A DNA stretch of 64,000 nt from CBDBND01 sp965262665 (GCA_965262665.1 CBDHFR010000002.1:186001-250000), one strand, 5' to 3'; positions 55,669 to 64,000 are shown, counted from the stretch's first letter. Translations and numbers: made by a program. Notes: a model not told the origin generated them from the letters alone.

Positions 55669-56502
55669 TTATTCAGCTCCCTCCGGCCACACGTCGTCAT
55701 CAAGGAAGGCGCGGACAAAAGCGGCTGTTTCCTCTGTGTGGTAATCCAAGAACCCATGGCCCCAGTCGGGCAGTTCCAAGACACGACCGTTGGTCAGGTG
55801 TTCACGGATGCGCCGGGTGTAGACCACGAGATCGTCGTTGGTGTTAAGCACCAGGATCGGCGCTGTGACATCGGGAATGGTCGGCGGATAGGTGTAAGAA
55901 AACGCCGCCGCGTGACCCCAGTGTTTTTTCTCGCCGCCTTTGATGTGATCGGGAAACGCCCGCATCAGGTCGGCTGGCGTCTGTTCCGGCCCGCGCCACC
56001 GCCACAAGCCGGCCCACTGGCCCAGCAAATGGGACCCATCTTCTTGCGGTTCAGTGGGATGGCCCATGTCGGCGTTCTGTTTGGCGAGGTCTTCTTCGGT
56101 GTAGATGGGGGCTGAGATCAGAACCAGATGCTTGATTCGGTCCGGCTGCTGACGGGCTAGTTCCACGCTGGTTTTTGATCCGGTGTGGTAGCCCATGACG
56201 TCGGCTTCATCGACCTCAAGCGTGTCCATCACCGCCCCCATGGCTTGGGCGAAGGTGCCGATGGTTGGCTGTTCCTGGGGCGGATCGGACATGCCGTAGC
56301 CCGGCGTGTCCGGTGCCACAGCGAGGCGGTCCTTACCCATTTCCGCGATCCAGTTCTCGTAAACGATCCCCGACACTGGACTGAGGTGAAAGCAGAAGAG
56401 GGGCCGGCCCGTGGGTTCGGGAGGCATGGCCACACGCAGATGTATTTGCCCCGTTGGTCCGTCCACGTACATGCGTCGCACGGGGACTCGATTGTCGTTC
56501 AT
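55669..56502 (-). CDS. Alpha/beta hydrolase 1, His at the nucleophile position
   Basis: A 277-residue alpha/beta hydrolase. The ATG at 56502 is chosen because GGGGGA lies about eight bases upstream. The fold is clear: FCFHLSPVSGIVYENW (oxyanion region), VAPDTPGYGMSDPP, acid in LVLNTNDDLVVY and His in LPDWGHGFLDYH. The nucleophile elbow, normally GxSxG, is GYHTGS. A His at this place occurs in a subgroup of the fold, so it may be functional with another mechanism. Transcribed with hydrolase 2 and cytochrome b561. Confidence 0.82.
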   Translation of the reverse strand: MNDNRVPVRRMYVDGPTGQIHLRVAMPPEPTGRPLFCFHLSPVSGIVYENWIAEMGKDRLAVAPDTPGYGMSDPPQEQPTIGTFAQAMGAVMDTLEVDEADVMGYHTGSKTSVELARQQPDRIKHLVLISAPIYTEEDLAKQNADMGHPTEPQEDGSHLLGQWAGLWRWRGPEQTPADLMRAFPDHIKGGEKKHWGHAAAFSYTYPPTIPDVTAPILVLNTNDDLVVYTRRIREHLTNGRVLELPDWGHGFLDYHTEETAAFVRAFLDDDVWPEGAE

Positions 56503-56529
56503 GTATTCGTCCCCCAATGATTATTCAAT

Positions 56530-57339
56530 TTATTCTTTGTCTAAAAATGACCGAATCAGTTTCACTGATTCGTCCATTCGGGTTTGCAAAAAACCATGGC
56601 CCCAATCCGGTAATTCCACAATCGTTCTCGGTTTCACATACGGTTCGGCGCGCAAAGTCGAGCCATGGACTTCAGTGGCAATGTTATAGATCACCAGCGG
56701 CTGAGTCAGTGCCGAGAGCGCATCTTCCAAGTGAAACTCAAAGGCTGCTCCCGGCGCCCACGGTTTCTTATCGTCATCGGCTCGGATGTGTTCCGGGAAC
56801 ACCAGCATGCACAAATCGGCCGTCTGGTCAGGACCGCGGCCGTCAAAGACCTGGTGCCACAGCGGGATCAAATGGGAGCCGTCCGGCTTGGGTTCGATCA
56901 CATGGCCGAAGCGATCGCCTAGGGTTTTACGGCCCTCGTCGTTGATGACGGGGGCAGAGAACAGAACCAGCCGCCGCACCGCTTCTGGTCGTCGACGGGC
57001 CAATTCAGCGGCAATCACCGAGCCGGTGGCGTATCCCACAAGATCGACCTGCGCGAGGTCCAACGTATCCAGTAGATGAGAAAACGCGTTTGCGTAGGTG
57101 GGAATATCCGGGGGTGTGTCCGGTGCGTCCGACATGCCGTAGCCCGGTGTGTCCGGCGCGATGACCAGGCGATCCGTGCCTAATCGTTTGATTAGGTCTT
57201 CGTAGATTAATCCTGACAACGGACTGGCATGGAAACACAGCACTGGTGGCTTATCCTGAACATCAGGCTCAGACCGGCGCAAATGCACACTGCCGAACAG
57301 ACCGTCTACATAGGCTTTACGTACGGATGTTGCACTCAT
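56530..57339 (-). CDS. Alpha/beta hydrolase 2, Ala at the nucleophile position
   Basis: A 269-residue paralogue of hydrolase 1 with the same landmarks: LCFHASPLSGLIYEDL, IAPDTPGYGMSDAPD, LPDWGHGFLQTRM. The elbow reads GYATGSV, so the nucleophile is Ala. The acid position is also unclear (IYNIATEVHG). The ATG at 57339 overlaps the cytochrome b561 stop (ATGA). Likely non-catalytic for ester hydrolysis; it could be a binding or lyase-type member. Confidence 0.82.
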   Translation of the reverse strand: MSATSVRKAYVDGLFGSVHLRRSEPDVQDKPPVLCFHASPLSGLIYEDLIKRLGTDRLVIAPDTPGYGMSDAPDTPPDIPTYANAFSHLLDTLDLAQVDLVGYATGSVIAAELARRRPEAVRRLVLFSAPVINDEGRKTLGDRFGHVIEPKPDGSHLIPLWHQVFDGRGPDQTADLCMLVFPEHIRADDDKKPWAPGAAFEFHLEDALSALTQPLVIYNIATEVHGSTLRAEPYVKPRTIVELPDWGHGFLQTRMDESVKLIRSFLDKE

Positions 57340-57902
57340 GGATCGCTTAATCCCATCCATGGTGGCACCATGCGGCGCAGCACATCGTCCTTATCCACAA
57401 CATGATGCTTGATGGCCGCCGTTGCATGGACGCTCACCAATCCGACAATGATCCACCCCGTCCACACATGCACGTTATAGGCCAAGCGGCCGTAATCGAG
57501 ATTCTTTTCAGTGAAATTGGGCAGGGTCCACGGTGCGTTGGGCGAAACGGGAAACCCCGCGAAAGACGCCATAGTCCAAGCGCTACTAACCATCGCTGCC
57601 ATAGCGACATATAAGCCATAGTGACTCACATGGGAGGTATTCACCTGCCAACGGGGCATATGAGGCGGGAGAACTGGTGTCGAATTGAGCATCCTCCAGA
57701 TCACACGCAAGCACAGCAGCACCAGAACCAACACGCCCAATGGTTCATGGGTCAAATAGAACAGTTCATCCTGTCCCTCTCCTGGTCCAAGCTAGGCCAT
57801 GTAATGGCCAGTGGCAAGCTGCTCAAAAATCAGCGCGGCCATGGTCCAATGCAAGGCCTGGGCAATCCCGCCCCACAACGTCGTTGAATTTCTAATTTGC
57901 AT
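57336..57902 (-). pseudogene. Cytochrome b561-family protein with an amber codon
   Basis: ATG 57902, with GAGGG upstream, starts QIRNSTTLWGGIAQALHWTMAALIFEQLATGHYMA, then TAG (57792-57794, codon 37), and the frame continues LGPGEGQDELFYLTHEPLGVLVLVLLCLRVIWR to the end. The haem-ligand histidines are present (ALHW, THEPLG, VHVWTGW, SVHATAAIKHH). Such four-span proteins pass electrons between quinol and periplasmic acceptors. A restart at an internal Met would lack the first span and its His. First gene of a three-gene run with the hydrolases. Confidence 0.75.
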
Positions 57903-57992
57903 GTACCCTCGTCGGTCGACAGTCGAGCAGGCTGGCATGGTTCTGTCCAGAGAGACAGGCAAGGACTATGCTGGCTCCGAGGAGTTTTGATC

Positions 57993-59582
57993 ATGCTTGA
58001 CCGGCTGATACCGCTCGTTCTTCTAGTGCTATTTCCGCAATTCGCGTTTGCTATTTCTGATGATGCCAATCCGTGGCTGGCCATCGACATGGCGATGTGT
58101 GTCGCCCATCGCGGTGCCCAATACGAAAACGACATCGCCGCGTCCGTCGAAGTTGAATTCGCCGAAATGCAAGGCGCGATCGACGGACTGCCGACGTATT
58201 GCCGTATTGCCGGGCGGATCGACACTGACATTGGCTTTGAATTACGGCTGCCGGTCACCTGGAATGGCCGCTTGCTCACCGCCGGCTGCGGATTGCTCTG
58301 TGGTCAGGTACAGATGCACCGCACAGACGATGCACTTATCCGCGGCTATGCCGTCGCCCACACGGATATGGGTCATCAGACCGAAAGTGCCGGTGACGCA
58401 ACCTGGGCCTACAACAACCGCAAAGCTGAAATCGATTTCAATCATCGGGCCACTCATCTGACCACACTGTTGTTGAAGGCAGCGGCGAAACGTCACTACG
58501 AACGGGACACAGCCGTGTCTTATTTCCGCGGCTGTTCCACCGGTGGCCGTCAGGCTTTGGAAGCGGCCATGCGATATCCTGAGGACTATGACGGCATTGT
58601 CGCCGGTGCCCCGGCAGCGGGCATGATCATGCCGCACATTCTTTGGAGTCTTAAGGCCGCGATGAGAGACGATGGGTCCAGCATTTTGGACGGCACGGCC
58701 CTTCCCATTTTGCAAGGCGGTTCACTTGCAACCTGCGACGCTAGTGATGGTCTTGCCGATGGCATCATTGCTGATCCGGTGCGCTGTACGTTTGATCCCG
58801 AGGAGCTGCAATGCCGGGGAGGGCAGACTCGTAACTGTCTCACGGTAGAGCAGATTGAGGCCGCGCGCGCCATGTACCAGGGTGCGCAAACATCCGCCGG
58901 CCGTCCAGTCACCTCCATGGGGTATTCCATGGGTGACGAACCGGGATGGGCCCGCACTTTTATCGGCGTCGACGGCAAACCACCCGGGGGCATGTCCACA
59001 AAGAACAATTTTTTCCATTATGTAGCCTACGAACGGGATCCTGATCCGGCCATTCCCTTATCGGATTTTTCTTACGACTTTGATACGGACCCCTGGCGGC
59101 TTGGCACCGTGCATTACATGCCCGAACCGGTCGGCGGTTACAGCTTGGCCCGGTACCAGGAGCAGGGCGGTAAGCTGATCCTCTACCACGGCTGGAATGA
59201 CGAGACGCTAACGCCGGCGTCGTCGCTGGACTATTACGCGGAACAAGCCGATTTGCTTGGCGGTCGGGACGTCCTCGATCCGTTCTTCAGGTTGTTCATG
59301 GTTCCAGGTATGCGCCACTGCGGCTCCGGTCCCGGTGCCGATACAGTGGATTTTCTCTCGGCCATCGAATCTTGGACGGAAGGCGAGGCCGCGCCCGAGC
59401 GGCTGACTGCCTACAAAATAGAACAGAGCGTGCCCAACTTTGTCCGCCGCCCCTGGTTCCCTGAGGACCTTTCAAAGGTGATGTTTTCCCGGCCGCTCTT
59501 TCCCTATCCAGGCGTGGCAATCTATGACGGCAGCGGTCCGCCGGACAGCGAGGCCAGTTTCAACCGAGTGACGCGGCCTTAA
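57993..59582 (+). CDS. Tannase/feruloyl esterase family protein, full length
   Basis: A 529-residue secreted esterase. The ATG at 57993 has GAGGAG at the right distance and gives the signal peptide LIPLVLLVLFPQFAFA. The nucleophile is in YFRGCSTGGRQALEAA, the Asp-rich segment CDASDGLADGIIADP carries a likely calcium site, and the catalytic His lies in GMRHCGSGPG. It continues past the point where the paralogue at 22102 is cut. Likely substrates are aromatic esters. Four bases overlap with the convergent SQR gene. Confidence 0.88.
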   Translation: MLDRLIPLVLLVLFPQFAFAISDDANPWLAIDMAMCVAHRGAQYENDIAASVEVEFAEMQGAIDGLPTYCRIAGRIDTDIGFELRLPVTWNGRLLTAGCGLLCGQVQMHRTDDALIRGYAVAHTDMGHQTESAGDATWAYNNRKAEIDFNHRATHLTTLLLKAAAKRHYERDTAVSYFRGCSTGGRQALEAAMRYPEDYDGIVAGAPAAGMIMPHILWSLKAAMRDDGSSILDGTALPILQGGSLATCDASDGLADGIIADPVRCTFDPEELQCRGGQTRNCLTVEQIEAARAMYQGAQTSAGRPVTSMGYSMGDEPGWARTFIGVDGKPPGGMSTKNNFFHYVAYERDPDPAIPLSDFSYDFDTDPWRLGTVHYMPEPVGGYSLARYQEQGGKLILYHGWNDETLTPASSLDYYAEQADLLGGRDVLDPFFRLFMVPGMRHCGSGPGADTVDFLSAIESWTEGEAAPERLTAYKIEQSVPNFVRRPWFPEDLSKVMFSRPLFPYPGVAIYDGSGPPDSEASFNRVTRP

Positions 59583-60817
59583 GCCTGGTAATTCGTATTG
59601 TGACCGGGGAAGGCTTCATGGCCTTTGAGCATGTATTTCCAATAGAAGATGGGCAAGCCGGTCTTCTTGATCCACCAATTGATTCGCCGTTCCTTGCTGG
59701 GATTCAGCGGTAGTGTCGGTGTGACTTTGCCGCCATAAGTGAACTCGGCCATCATCACTTTGCCGTAAGCGGTGGTCAGTGGGCAGGAACCGTAACCGTC
59801 ATAGCCTTCTTCAATTTCACCGCTTTTGATCAGCGCATTGAGGTTGCGCACGACGACCGGTGCCTGCTTGCGAACCGCAGCCGCAGTCTTTGAATTGGGT
59901 GTGGAGCAAGCATCGCCCAGGCCGAAGACGTTGGGATATTTGGTCGACTGCATGGAATGCTGGTTTACATCCACCCAGCCGCCATCATTGGCCAGGGCAG
60001 AGTTGCGCACGACGTCCGGTGCATGCTGCGGCGGTACCGCGTGGAGCATGTCAAATTCCATTTCCACCATTTGGCCTTCTTTGTCGCCGCCGACCACGGC
60101 GAAAGTAGCGCGCTTGTTGGCCGCATCTACACGGGTCAAGTTGTGCTGGAAGTGTTTATGGATGCCATAGCTGTCCGCCACTTTGACGAGTTCAGCAGCA
60201 AAGTAAGGCACCGAGAACATACCAGGGCCTTGCGGCAGGAAGTGCACATTGCAGTCCTGCAGAATTCCCCCACGACGGAGATAATCGGCGGTGAGATAAG
60301 CAATCTTCTGCGGCGCGCCGGGGCATTTGATCGGCATGGCCGGCTGTGTGAACAACGCCGTGCCACCGGACGGAAACGCCTTGATGGTTTCCCAAGTGTA
60401 TTCCACAGTGTCCGGCGAATAGTTGCAGCACACCCCGTTGCTGCCCACCGCATCTTCAAAGCCTTCAATGGCATCCCAGTTCATGACGATTCCTGGGCAG
60501 ACGACAAGAAAATCGTATGTGACTTCCCCACCCTTGGAGAGTCCGACTTTCTTCGCATCCGGGTCGATATTGGCGACGGCGTCCTGGATCCACTTCACAT
60601 TGTCGGGGATGAGGCCGGCTTCACCTCGGCGGGTTTGCTCCAAGGTATTGACGCCACCGCCCACTAAGGTGAACGCAGGTTGATAGTAGTGATCCTTGGA
60701 CGGTTCAATGATGGCAATGTCCAGGGCATCGTCGTGGTCGTGATTGCGTAGTGACGCGGCGACTGTAATGCCTGCGGTGCCGCCGCCGATGATGACGATT
60801 TGATGATGCTCTGCCAT
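59579..60817 (-). CDS. Sulfide:quinone oxidoreductase, type II-like
   Basis: A 412-residue FAD-dependent enzyme at the membrane surface that oxidises sulfide and reduces quinone. FAD motif IVIIGGGTAGITVA at the start, YYQPAFTLVGGG near 45, redox cysteines in GVCCNYSPD near 130 and PIKCPGAPQK near 165, and VFGLGDACSTPNSKTAAAVRKQAP near 300. The pattern resembles the mitochondrial SQOR-type branch. It stands alone behind a GAGGACC ribosome site and suggests sulfide detoxification or use as an electron source. Confidence 0.87.
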   Translation of the reverse strand: MAEHHQIVIIGGGTAGITVAASLRNHDHDDALDIAIIEPSKDHYYQPAFTLVGGGVNTLEQTRRGEAGLIPDNVKWIQDAVANIDPDAKKVGLSKGGEVTYDFLVVCPGIVMNWDAIEGFEDAVGSNGVCCNYSPDTVEYTWETIKAFPSGGTALFTQPAMPIKCPGAPQKIAYLTADYLRRGGILQDCNVHFLPQGPGMFSVPYFAAELVKVADSYGIHKHFQHNLTRVDAANKRATFAVVGGDKEGQMVEMEFDMLHAVPPQHAPDVVRNSALANDGGWVDVNQHSMQSTKYPNVFGLGDACSTPNSKTAAAVRKQAPVVVRNLNALIKSGEIEEGYDGYGSCPLTTAYGKVMMAEFTYGGKVTPTLPLNPSKERRINWWIKKTGLPIFYWKYMLKGHEAFPGHNTNYQA

Positions 60818-60947
60818 GGTGTGGTCCTCTTTTATTTTTGTCTTGATGTAGGCTGTATCTTTAACCGGTTGATCAGTGGGGACAAGGGTTCAGCCGTGTT
60901 TTAAGCTTTGGTCAGCTATGCATCTTTCGGACAAGGTTTTTCATATC

Positions 60948-61601
60948 ATGTTAACCCTCCGCTGCCTGGTCCCGAGTCTGGTCTTCACGTGTTTGTGCAC
61001 GACATCTTCACTCGGCCAGTCACTGGAGTCGCGGTTCGAGACTTTCCTGTCCTGGTGGCCCGGGGTCTATGACAACGCCCATCAAGTTGAGACGGATGAT
61101 CCCGAAGCGCCTGTCCCGACACGGCTGTTTATTCGTGAAGTGGACCTCCCGGCGTTCGGCGACCATGTGGTCTATGCGGAATGGCAGACGCTGGACGATC
61201 CGAACTACGTTGTCCGGCAACGGTTTTACGGCTTTGAAATTGATATGCAGCGTCAAGCTTTGCGCCTCAATCTGCACATCTTTCCCCCCAACCCGGACTT
61301 TGTTGCTGAAACGCGCGGCGCCTATGAAGATCCCGCCAAAGTCTCCCACCTCACGCGGGACGACATGGTTCCCCTAAAGGGGTACGATGTCTATTTCACC
61401 TGGACTGGTTCGTCGTTCGAAGGCGCTATGGATCGCGGCGCTTGCGCCTTTCCTGCACCGGGAACAGAGACGGATATCTATTCCTGGTCGCAGATGCGTT
61501 TGACCGAGACCGCGTTCGAATACCTCGACGGCTGGTTCAATCTGGACGGCAGCATCTACCTCCGGATGTCAAACGATTGGTACGTTTTCGACCGGAACTA
61601 A
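60948..61601 (+). CDS. Exported CpcT/CpeT-like protein (DUF1001 type)
   Basis: A 217-residue protein. The ATG at 60948 gives a signal peptide (LRCLVPSLVFTCLCTTSSLGQ). The mature domain has the CpcT pattern: FLSWWPGVYDNAHQVE, HVVYAEWQTLDDPNYVVRQRFYGFE, MVPLKGYDVYFTWTGSSFEGAMDRGAC, and DGWFNLDGSIYLRMSNDWYVF. An upstream ATG at 60918 is possible. Cyanobacterial relatives are bilin lyases; here the role is unknown. Intact paralogue of the remnant at 42249. Confidence 0.75.
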   Translation: MLTLRCLVPSLVFTCLCTTSSLGQSLESRFETFLSWWPGVYDNAHQVETDDPEAPVPTRLFIREVDLPAFGDHVVYAEWQTLDDPNYVVRQRFYGFEIDMQRQALRLNLHIFPPNPDFVAETRGAYEDPAKVSHLTRDDMVPLKGYDVYFTWTGSSFEGAMDRGACAFPAPGTETDIYSWSQMRLTETAFEYLDGWFNLDGSIYLRMSNDWYVFDRN

Positions 61602-61602
61602 G

Positions 61603-62982
61603 TCATTCCGCCGGCTGACCGTCGTGATGCTCAACCAGTCGCCGTCCGCCGCTGAGCCGGTCCGATGTGATCTTGAAGATGATCGGGCTAAGCAGAAATA
61701 AAGCGAGCAGATTGGGCACCGCCATGAGAGCGTTCATAATGTCGGCCATGAGCCATATGATTTCCAATCCGGTTAAGGCGCCGACGGGTATGGCCGCGCA
61801 CCACAGCACCCGGAACGGCGTGATCGCCTTCGATCCGAAAAGATATTCCGCACAGCGTTCGCCGTAATAGCTCCACCCTAGGATGGTGGTAAAGGCAAAG
61901 ACCATAAGAGAAACGACGACAATGTAGTTGCCGAAGGGTAAGGCCCGCTCGAATGCCAAGGCGGTCAACGTCGCGCCGTTCTCACCACTGGTCCATGCGC
62001 CGGTGGTGATGATGACCAGAGCCGTCATGGTGCAGACGATGATGGTGTCGATGAATGTTCCCAGCATGCCGATGGCACCCTGGCGCACGGGATCATTGGT
62101 TTTGGCCGCGGCGTGGGCGATGGGCGCCGAGCCAAGCCCCGCTTCGTTGGAGAACATCCCACGGGCTACACCAAAACGGATTGCGGCCATCACGGCTGCA
62201 CCGGCGAACCCGCCCGTTGCCGCTGTGCCCGTGAAGGCATCGGAAACGATCATCGCGAGAGCTGCTGGTACATCCGCGATGTTGATCGCAACGATGATCA
62301 AGCTAGCGCCGACGTAAAACACCACCATGACCGGCACCAAACGCCCCGCCACTTGGGCGATCCGCTGGATGCCACCAATGAGTACCATCGCCGTCAACGT
62401 GAGAACGACAAAAGCAGTGATCCACAATGGAACCTGAAAGTTTGATTCAACCACATCGGCAATGGAATTGGCCTGCACCGTATTGCCGGCGCCGAGACCT
62501 GCAGTGATGGCCAGCAACGCGAAAGCCGTACCCAGCCAGCTCCATTTTTCACCGAGCCCGTTTTTGATGTAATACATGGGGCCACCGACATAGCGGCCGT
62601 CTTCGTCAATCTCCCGGTAGTGCACTGCCATGACGGCTTCACCATATTTGGTCGCCATGCCGACCAGGGCTGTGACCCACATCCAAAACACCGCGCCTGG
62701 GCCACCCAAAACAATTGCCGTGGCCACGCCGGCGATGTTGCCGGTGCCAACGGTGGCTGACAGGGCAGTCATCAAGGCCTTGAAGGGAGAGATTTCGCCG
62801 TCGCCTTCGGCTTTTTCGCTCGCCTCCCTACTGAAGAGAACACCGAGCGCTTCCGGCAGGCGTCTGAGTGATATGCCTTTGAGGCCGACGGTGAGGAGCA
62901 ACCCAACGCCGAGAAGCGGGAACATCATGACCAGCCACACCCAACCGCTGATCACGCCCAATACGCTAGCGAAATCTTCCAT
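61603..62982 (-). CDS. Sodium:alanine/glycine symporter (AGCS family)
   Basis: A 459-residue inner-membrane Na+/amino acid symporter with about eleven spans. Family signatures are ALSATVGTGNIAGVATAIVLGGPGAVFWMWV near 75, YVGGPMYYIKNGLG near 130, GVARGMFSNEAGLGSAPIAHAAA near 280 and FAFTTILGWSYYGERC near 365. It takes up alanine, glycine or related amino acids. Converges with the CpcT-like gene and follows the KamA-type gene on the same strand after about 90 bases. Confidence 0.92.
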   Translation of the reverse strand: MEDFASVLGVISGWVWLVMMFPLLGVGLLLTVGLKGISLRRLPEALGVLFSREASEKAEGDGEISPFKALMTALSATVGTGNIAGVATAIVLGGPGAVFWMWVTALVGMATKYGEAVMAVHYREIDEDGRYVGGPMYYIKNGLGEKWSWLGTAFALLAITAGLGAGNTVQANSIADVVESNFQVPLWITAFVVLTLTAMVLIGGIQRIAQVAGRLVPVMVVFYVGASLIIVAINIADVPAALAMIVSDAFTGTAATGGFAGAAVMAAIRFGVARGMFSNEAGLGSAPIAHAAAKTNDPVRQGAIGMLGTFIDTIIVCTMTALVIITTGAWTSGENGATLTALAFERALPFGNYIVVVSLMVFAFTTILGWSYYGERCAEYLFGSKAITPFRVLWCAAIPVGALTGLEIIWLMADIMNALMAVPNLLALFLLSPIIFKITSDRLSGGRRLVEHHDGQPAE

Positions 62983-63075
62983 CAACAATCCCCTACCAAA
63001 TTTTTGGCTCTGTCCCCAACAGAGCGCACCGGATCATAACGGTCCCACGCTGTCGGCACAAACCCTATGGATTTG

Positions 63076-64000
63076 TTAACTGGATTTGGGCGGATACAGG
63101 TGACTTTGACCAAGCACATCTTCAATTAAGGCAGAGCCATTCTCTTGGAGTTCCGTGTAAGAAGGACCGACTGGAACTTTGCCAAACCCGCCAGGGATAT
63201 CGAGCATATATGTCGGCAGGGCGATACCCGACAGTGTGCCAAGCAACGCCTTCATGATCTTCTGACCCCGTTCAAGGGACACTCGAAAATGGCTTGTGCC
63301 CGATGCAAGATCGGGGTGATGAAGGTAATAGGGGGTCATGCGGGCCGTCACCATCTTCCGGAACAGTGCATCGAGGGTTTGCACCTCATCATTGACACCT
63401 TTGAGCAGAACCGTCTGGCCGAGCAAAGGAATGCCGGCATGGCTTAACCGATCACAAGATGCGATCGCTTCAGCTGTTAGTTCCTTTTCATGATTGGTGT
63501 GAACGGCCACATAAACAGTCGTTCTCCGATTGGATAAGACGTCTACCAAGTGTTGCGTAATCCGTTCCGGTGCAGCGATAGGCAAGCGGGTGTGAACACG
63601 CACGACAGCGATATGGCCGATAGCATCTAACGCATCAAGGACATCGTTGAGACGCTGTGTGCTGAGGACGAGCGGATCACCTCCGGTCAGAATAATTTCC
63701 CATATGTTTTTGTTTTTCTCGATGTACGCATACGCCACGTTGAGATCTTCTTTGCTCATAGTAGCGCCGCCTGGCCCCACCATCTCCCGGCGGAAACAGA
63801 ACCGGCAATACACCGCACAGGCGCTATGGAGCTTCAACAGCACTCGGTCGGGATAGCGGTGGACCAATCCCTTTGCCGGACTGTGGGTATGATCGCCGAT
63901 GGGGTCGACATTCTCTTCCGCGAGAATAGTCATTTCCTCGGCGGTTGGGAGGACTTGTCGGGCGATGGGATCGTTAGGATCGTTGCGAGCAATAAGATTG
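63076..64000 (-). CDS. KamA/EpmB-family radical SAM lysine aminomutase (5' end outside window)
   Basis: About 308 codons are inside the window; the frame is open to the edge (NLIARNDPNDPIARQVLP), so the start lies beyond. The radical SAM cluster motif CxxxCxxC is in SACAVYCRFCFRRE, followed by EIILTGGDPLVLS and a PLP-enzyme-like C-terminal part (TYMLDIPGGFGKVPVGP). Members interconvert alpha- and beta-lysine; EpmB types modify elongation factor P. The choice between them needs the missing N-terminus and neighbours. Confidence 0.88.
   Translation of the reverse strand, partial: NLIARNDPNDPIARQVLPTAEEMTILAEENVDPIGDHTHSPAKGLVHRYPDRVLLKLHSACAVYCRFCFRREMVGPGGATMSKEDLNVAYAYIEKNKNIWEIILTGGDPLVLSTQRLNDVLDALDAIGHIAVVRVHTRLPIAAPERITQHLVDVLSNRRTTVYVAVHTNHEKELTAEAIASCDRLSHAGIPLLGQTVLLKGVNDEVQTLDALFRKMVTARMTPYYLHHPDLASGTSHFRVSLERGQKIMKALLGTLSGIALPTYMLDIPGGFGKVPVGPSYTELQENGSALIEDVLGQSHLYPPKSS

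Noticed and set aside
12158..57794. Stop-codon reassignment (recoded phage or lineage)
   Set aside because: TAG, TGA and TAA all interrupt frames, and intact genes use all of them as ordinary stops. Nonsense mutation is simpler.
59957..60667. Plus-strand open frame of 236 codons opposite SQR
   Set aside because: SQR on the minus strand has all its FAD and cysteine motifs. The opposite frame is a shadow.
1..64000. CRISPR array, tRNA, rRNA or riboswitch
   Set aside because: I found no regularly spaced repeats, no tRNA-like cloverleaf and no recognisable riboswitch core, including upstream of the biotin and SQR genes. By-eye reading could miss a weak case.

Overview
The window looks like a stretch of a proteobacterial chromosome, most likely alphaproteobacterial. 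The clues are a BioMNY biotin transporter, a type II sulfide:quinone reductase, a KamA/EpmB-type aminomutase and several alphaproteobacterial IS groups. The taxonomic call is an inference; I see no rRNA, tRNA or other marker gene. The striking property is decay. About twenty host genes are truncated, frameshifted, carry in-frame stops or are split by insertion sequences, next to roughly forty that look intact. Six IS groups (IS630, in three subgroups, plus IS1595, IS21, IS3, IS30 and IS5) are present, several as fused fragments. This fits either a genome in active erosion with IS expansion (a recent symbiont, for example) or an assembly with residual indels and collapsed repeats. Clean IS insertions with target duplications, and nonsense codons of all three kinds, argue that at least part of the decay is real.

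Layout. 1-2.4 kb: a chimeric IS1595/IS630 transposase, then a membrane nucleotide cyclase gene split by an IS630 fragment. 2.6-6.9 kb: housekeeping genes (3-methyladenine glycosylase, peptide-type binding protein, YaaA, ArsC/Spx-like reductase, DUF1330 protein). 6.9-12 kb: an overlapping operon of an SLC13/RCK permease, BioM, BioN, BioY and an acyl-CoA ligase, which I read as vitamin or pimelate scavenging. 12-15.7 kb: a broken 17-kDa-antigen-like surface protein, an NTF2-like protein and an OmpR/EnvZ-type two-component pair. 15.7-17.5 kb: a truncated SDR joined through IS21 and IS630 pieces to the tail of an M24 peptidase. 17.5-23.5 kb: a methyltransferase, a carboxymuconolactone decarboxylase-like protein, an SRPBCC-like protein, two MDR oxidoreductases and a truncated tannase-family esterase. 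23.5-30.6 kb: an intact IS630, then a broken response regulator, a broken binding protein, an RraA-like protein and a uup gene wrecked by IS630. 30.6-34.3 kb: a TPR protein, a terminator, and an IS3-IS30-IS630 mosaic ending in a methyltransferase remnant.

34.3-39.7 kb is a compact, intact run of four exported proteins (unknown protein, DUF1592-type lipoprotein, DUF1552 protein, PF03640-type repeat protein); it is the best candidate here for an undescribed functional unit. 40-49 kb: a CHRD protein, a nitrilase homologue without the expected cysteine, two genes cut at one shared breakpoint, a binding protein/membrane protein/NTF2-like operon, a pair of secreted amidohydrolases (the second without the HxH metal motif) and a broken cupin. 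49-53.4 kb: a decayed block of phage fibre-like genes, one split by a cleanly inserted IS630. 53.6-64 kb: an SDR split by IS5, two alpha/beta hydrolases without a nucleophile serine, a cytochrome b561 with an amber codon, a second tannase-family esterase, SQR, a CpcT-like protein, an AGCS symporter and a KamA/EpmB-type protein running off the window.

Much of the intact gene content is catabolic or exported: esterases, amidohydrolases, oxidoreductases and solute-binding proteins. Several families occur twice within the window (tannase, CpcT-like, NTF2-like, MDR, alpha/beta hydrolase, peptide-binding protein). That suggests a versatile heterotroph ancestor whose redundant genes are now being lost.
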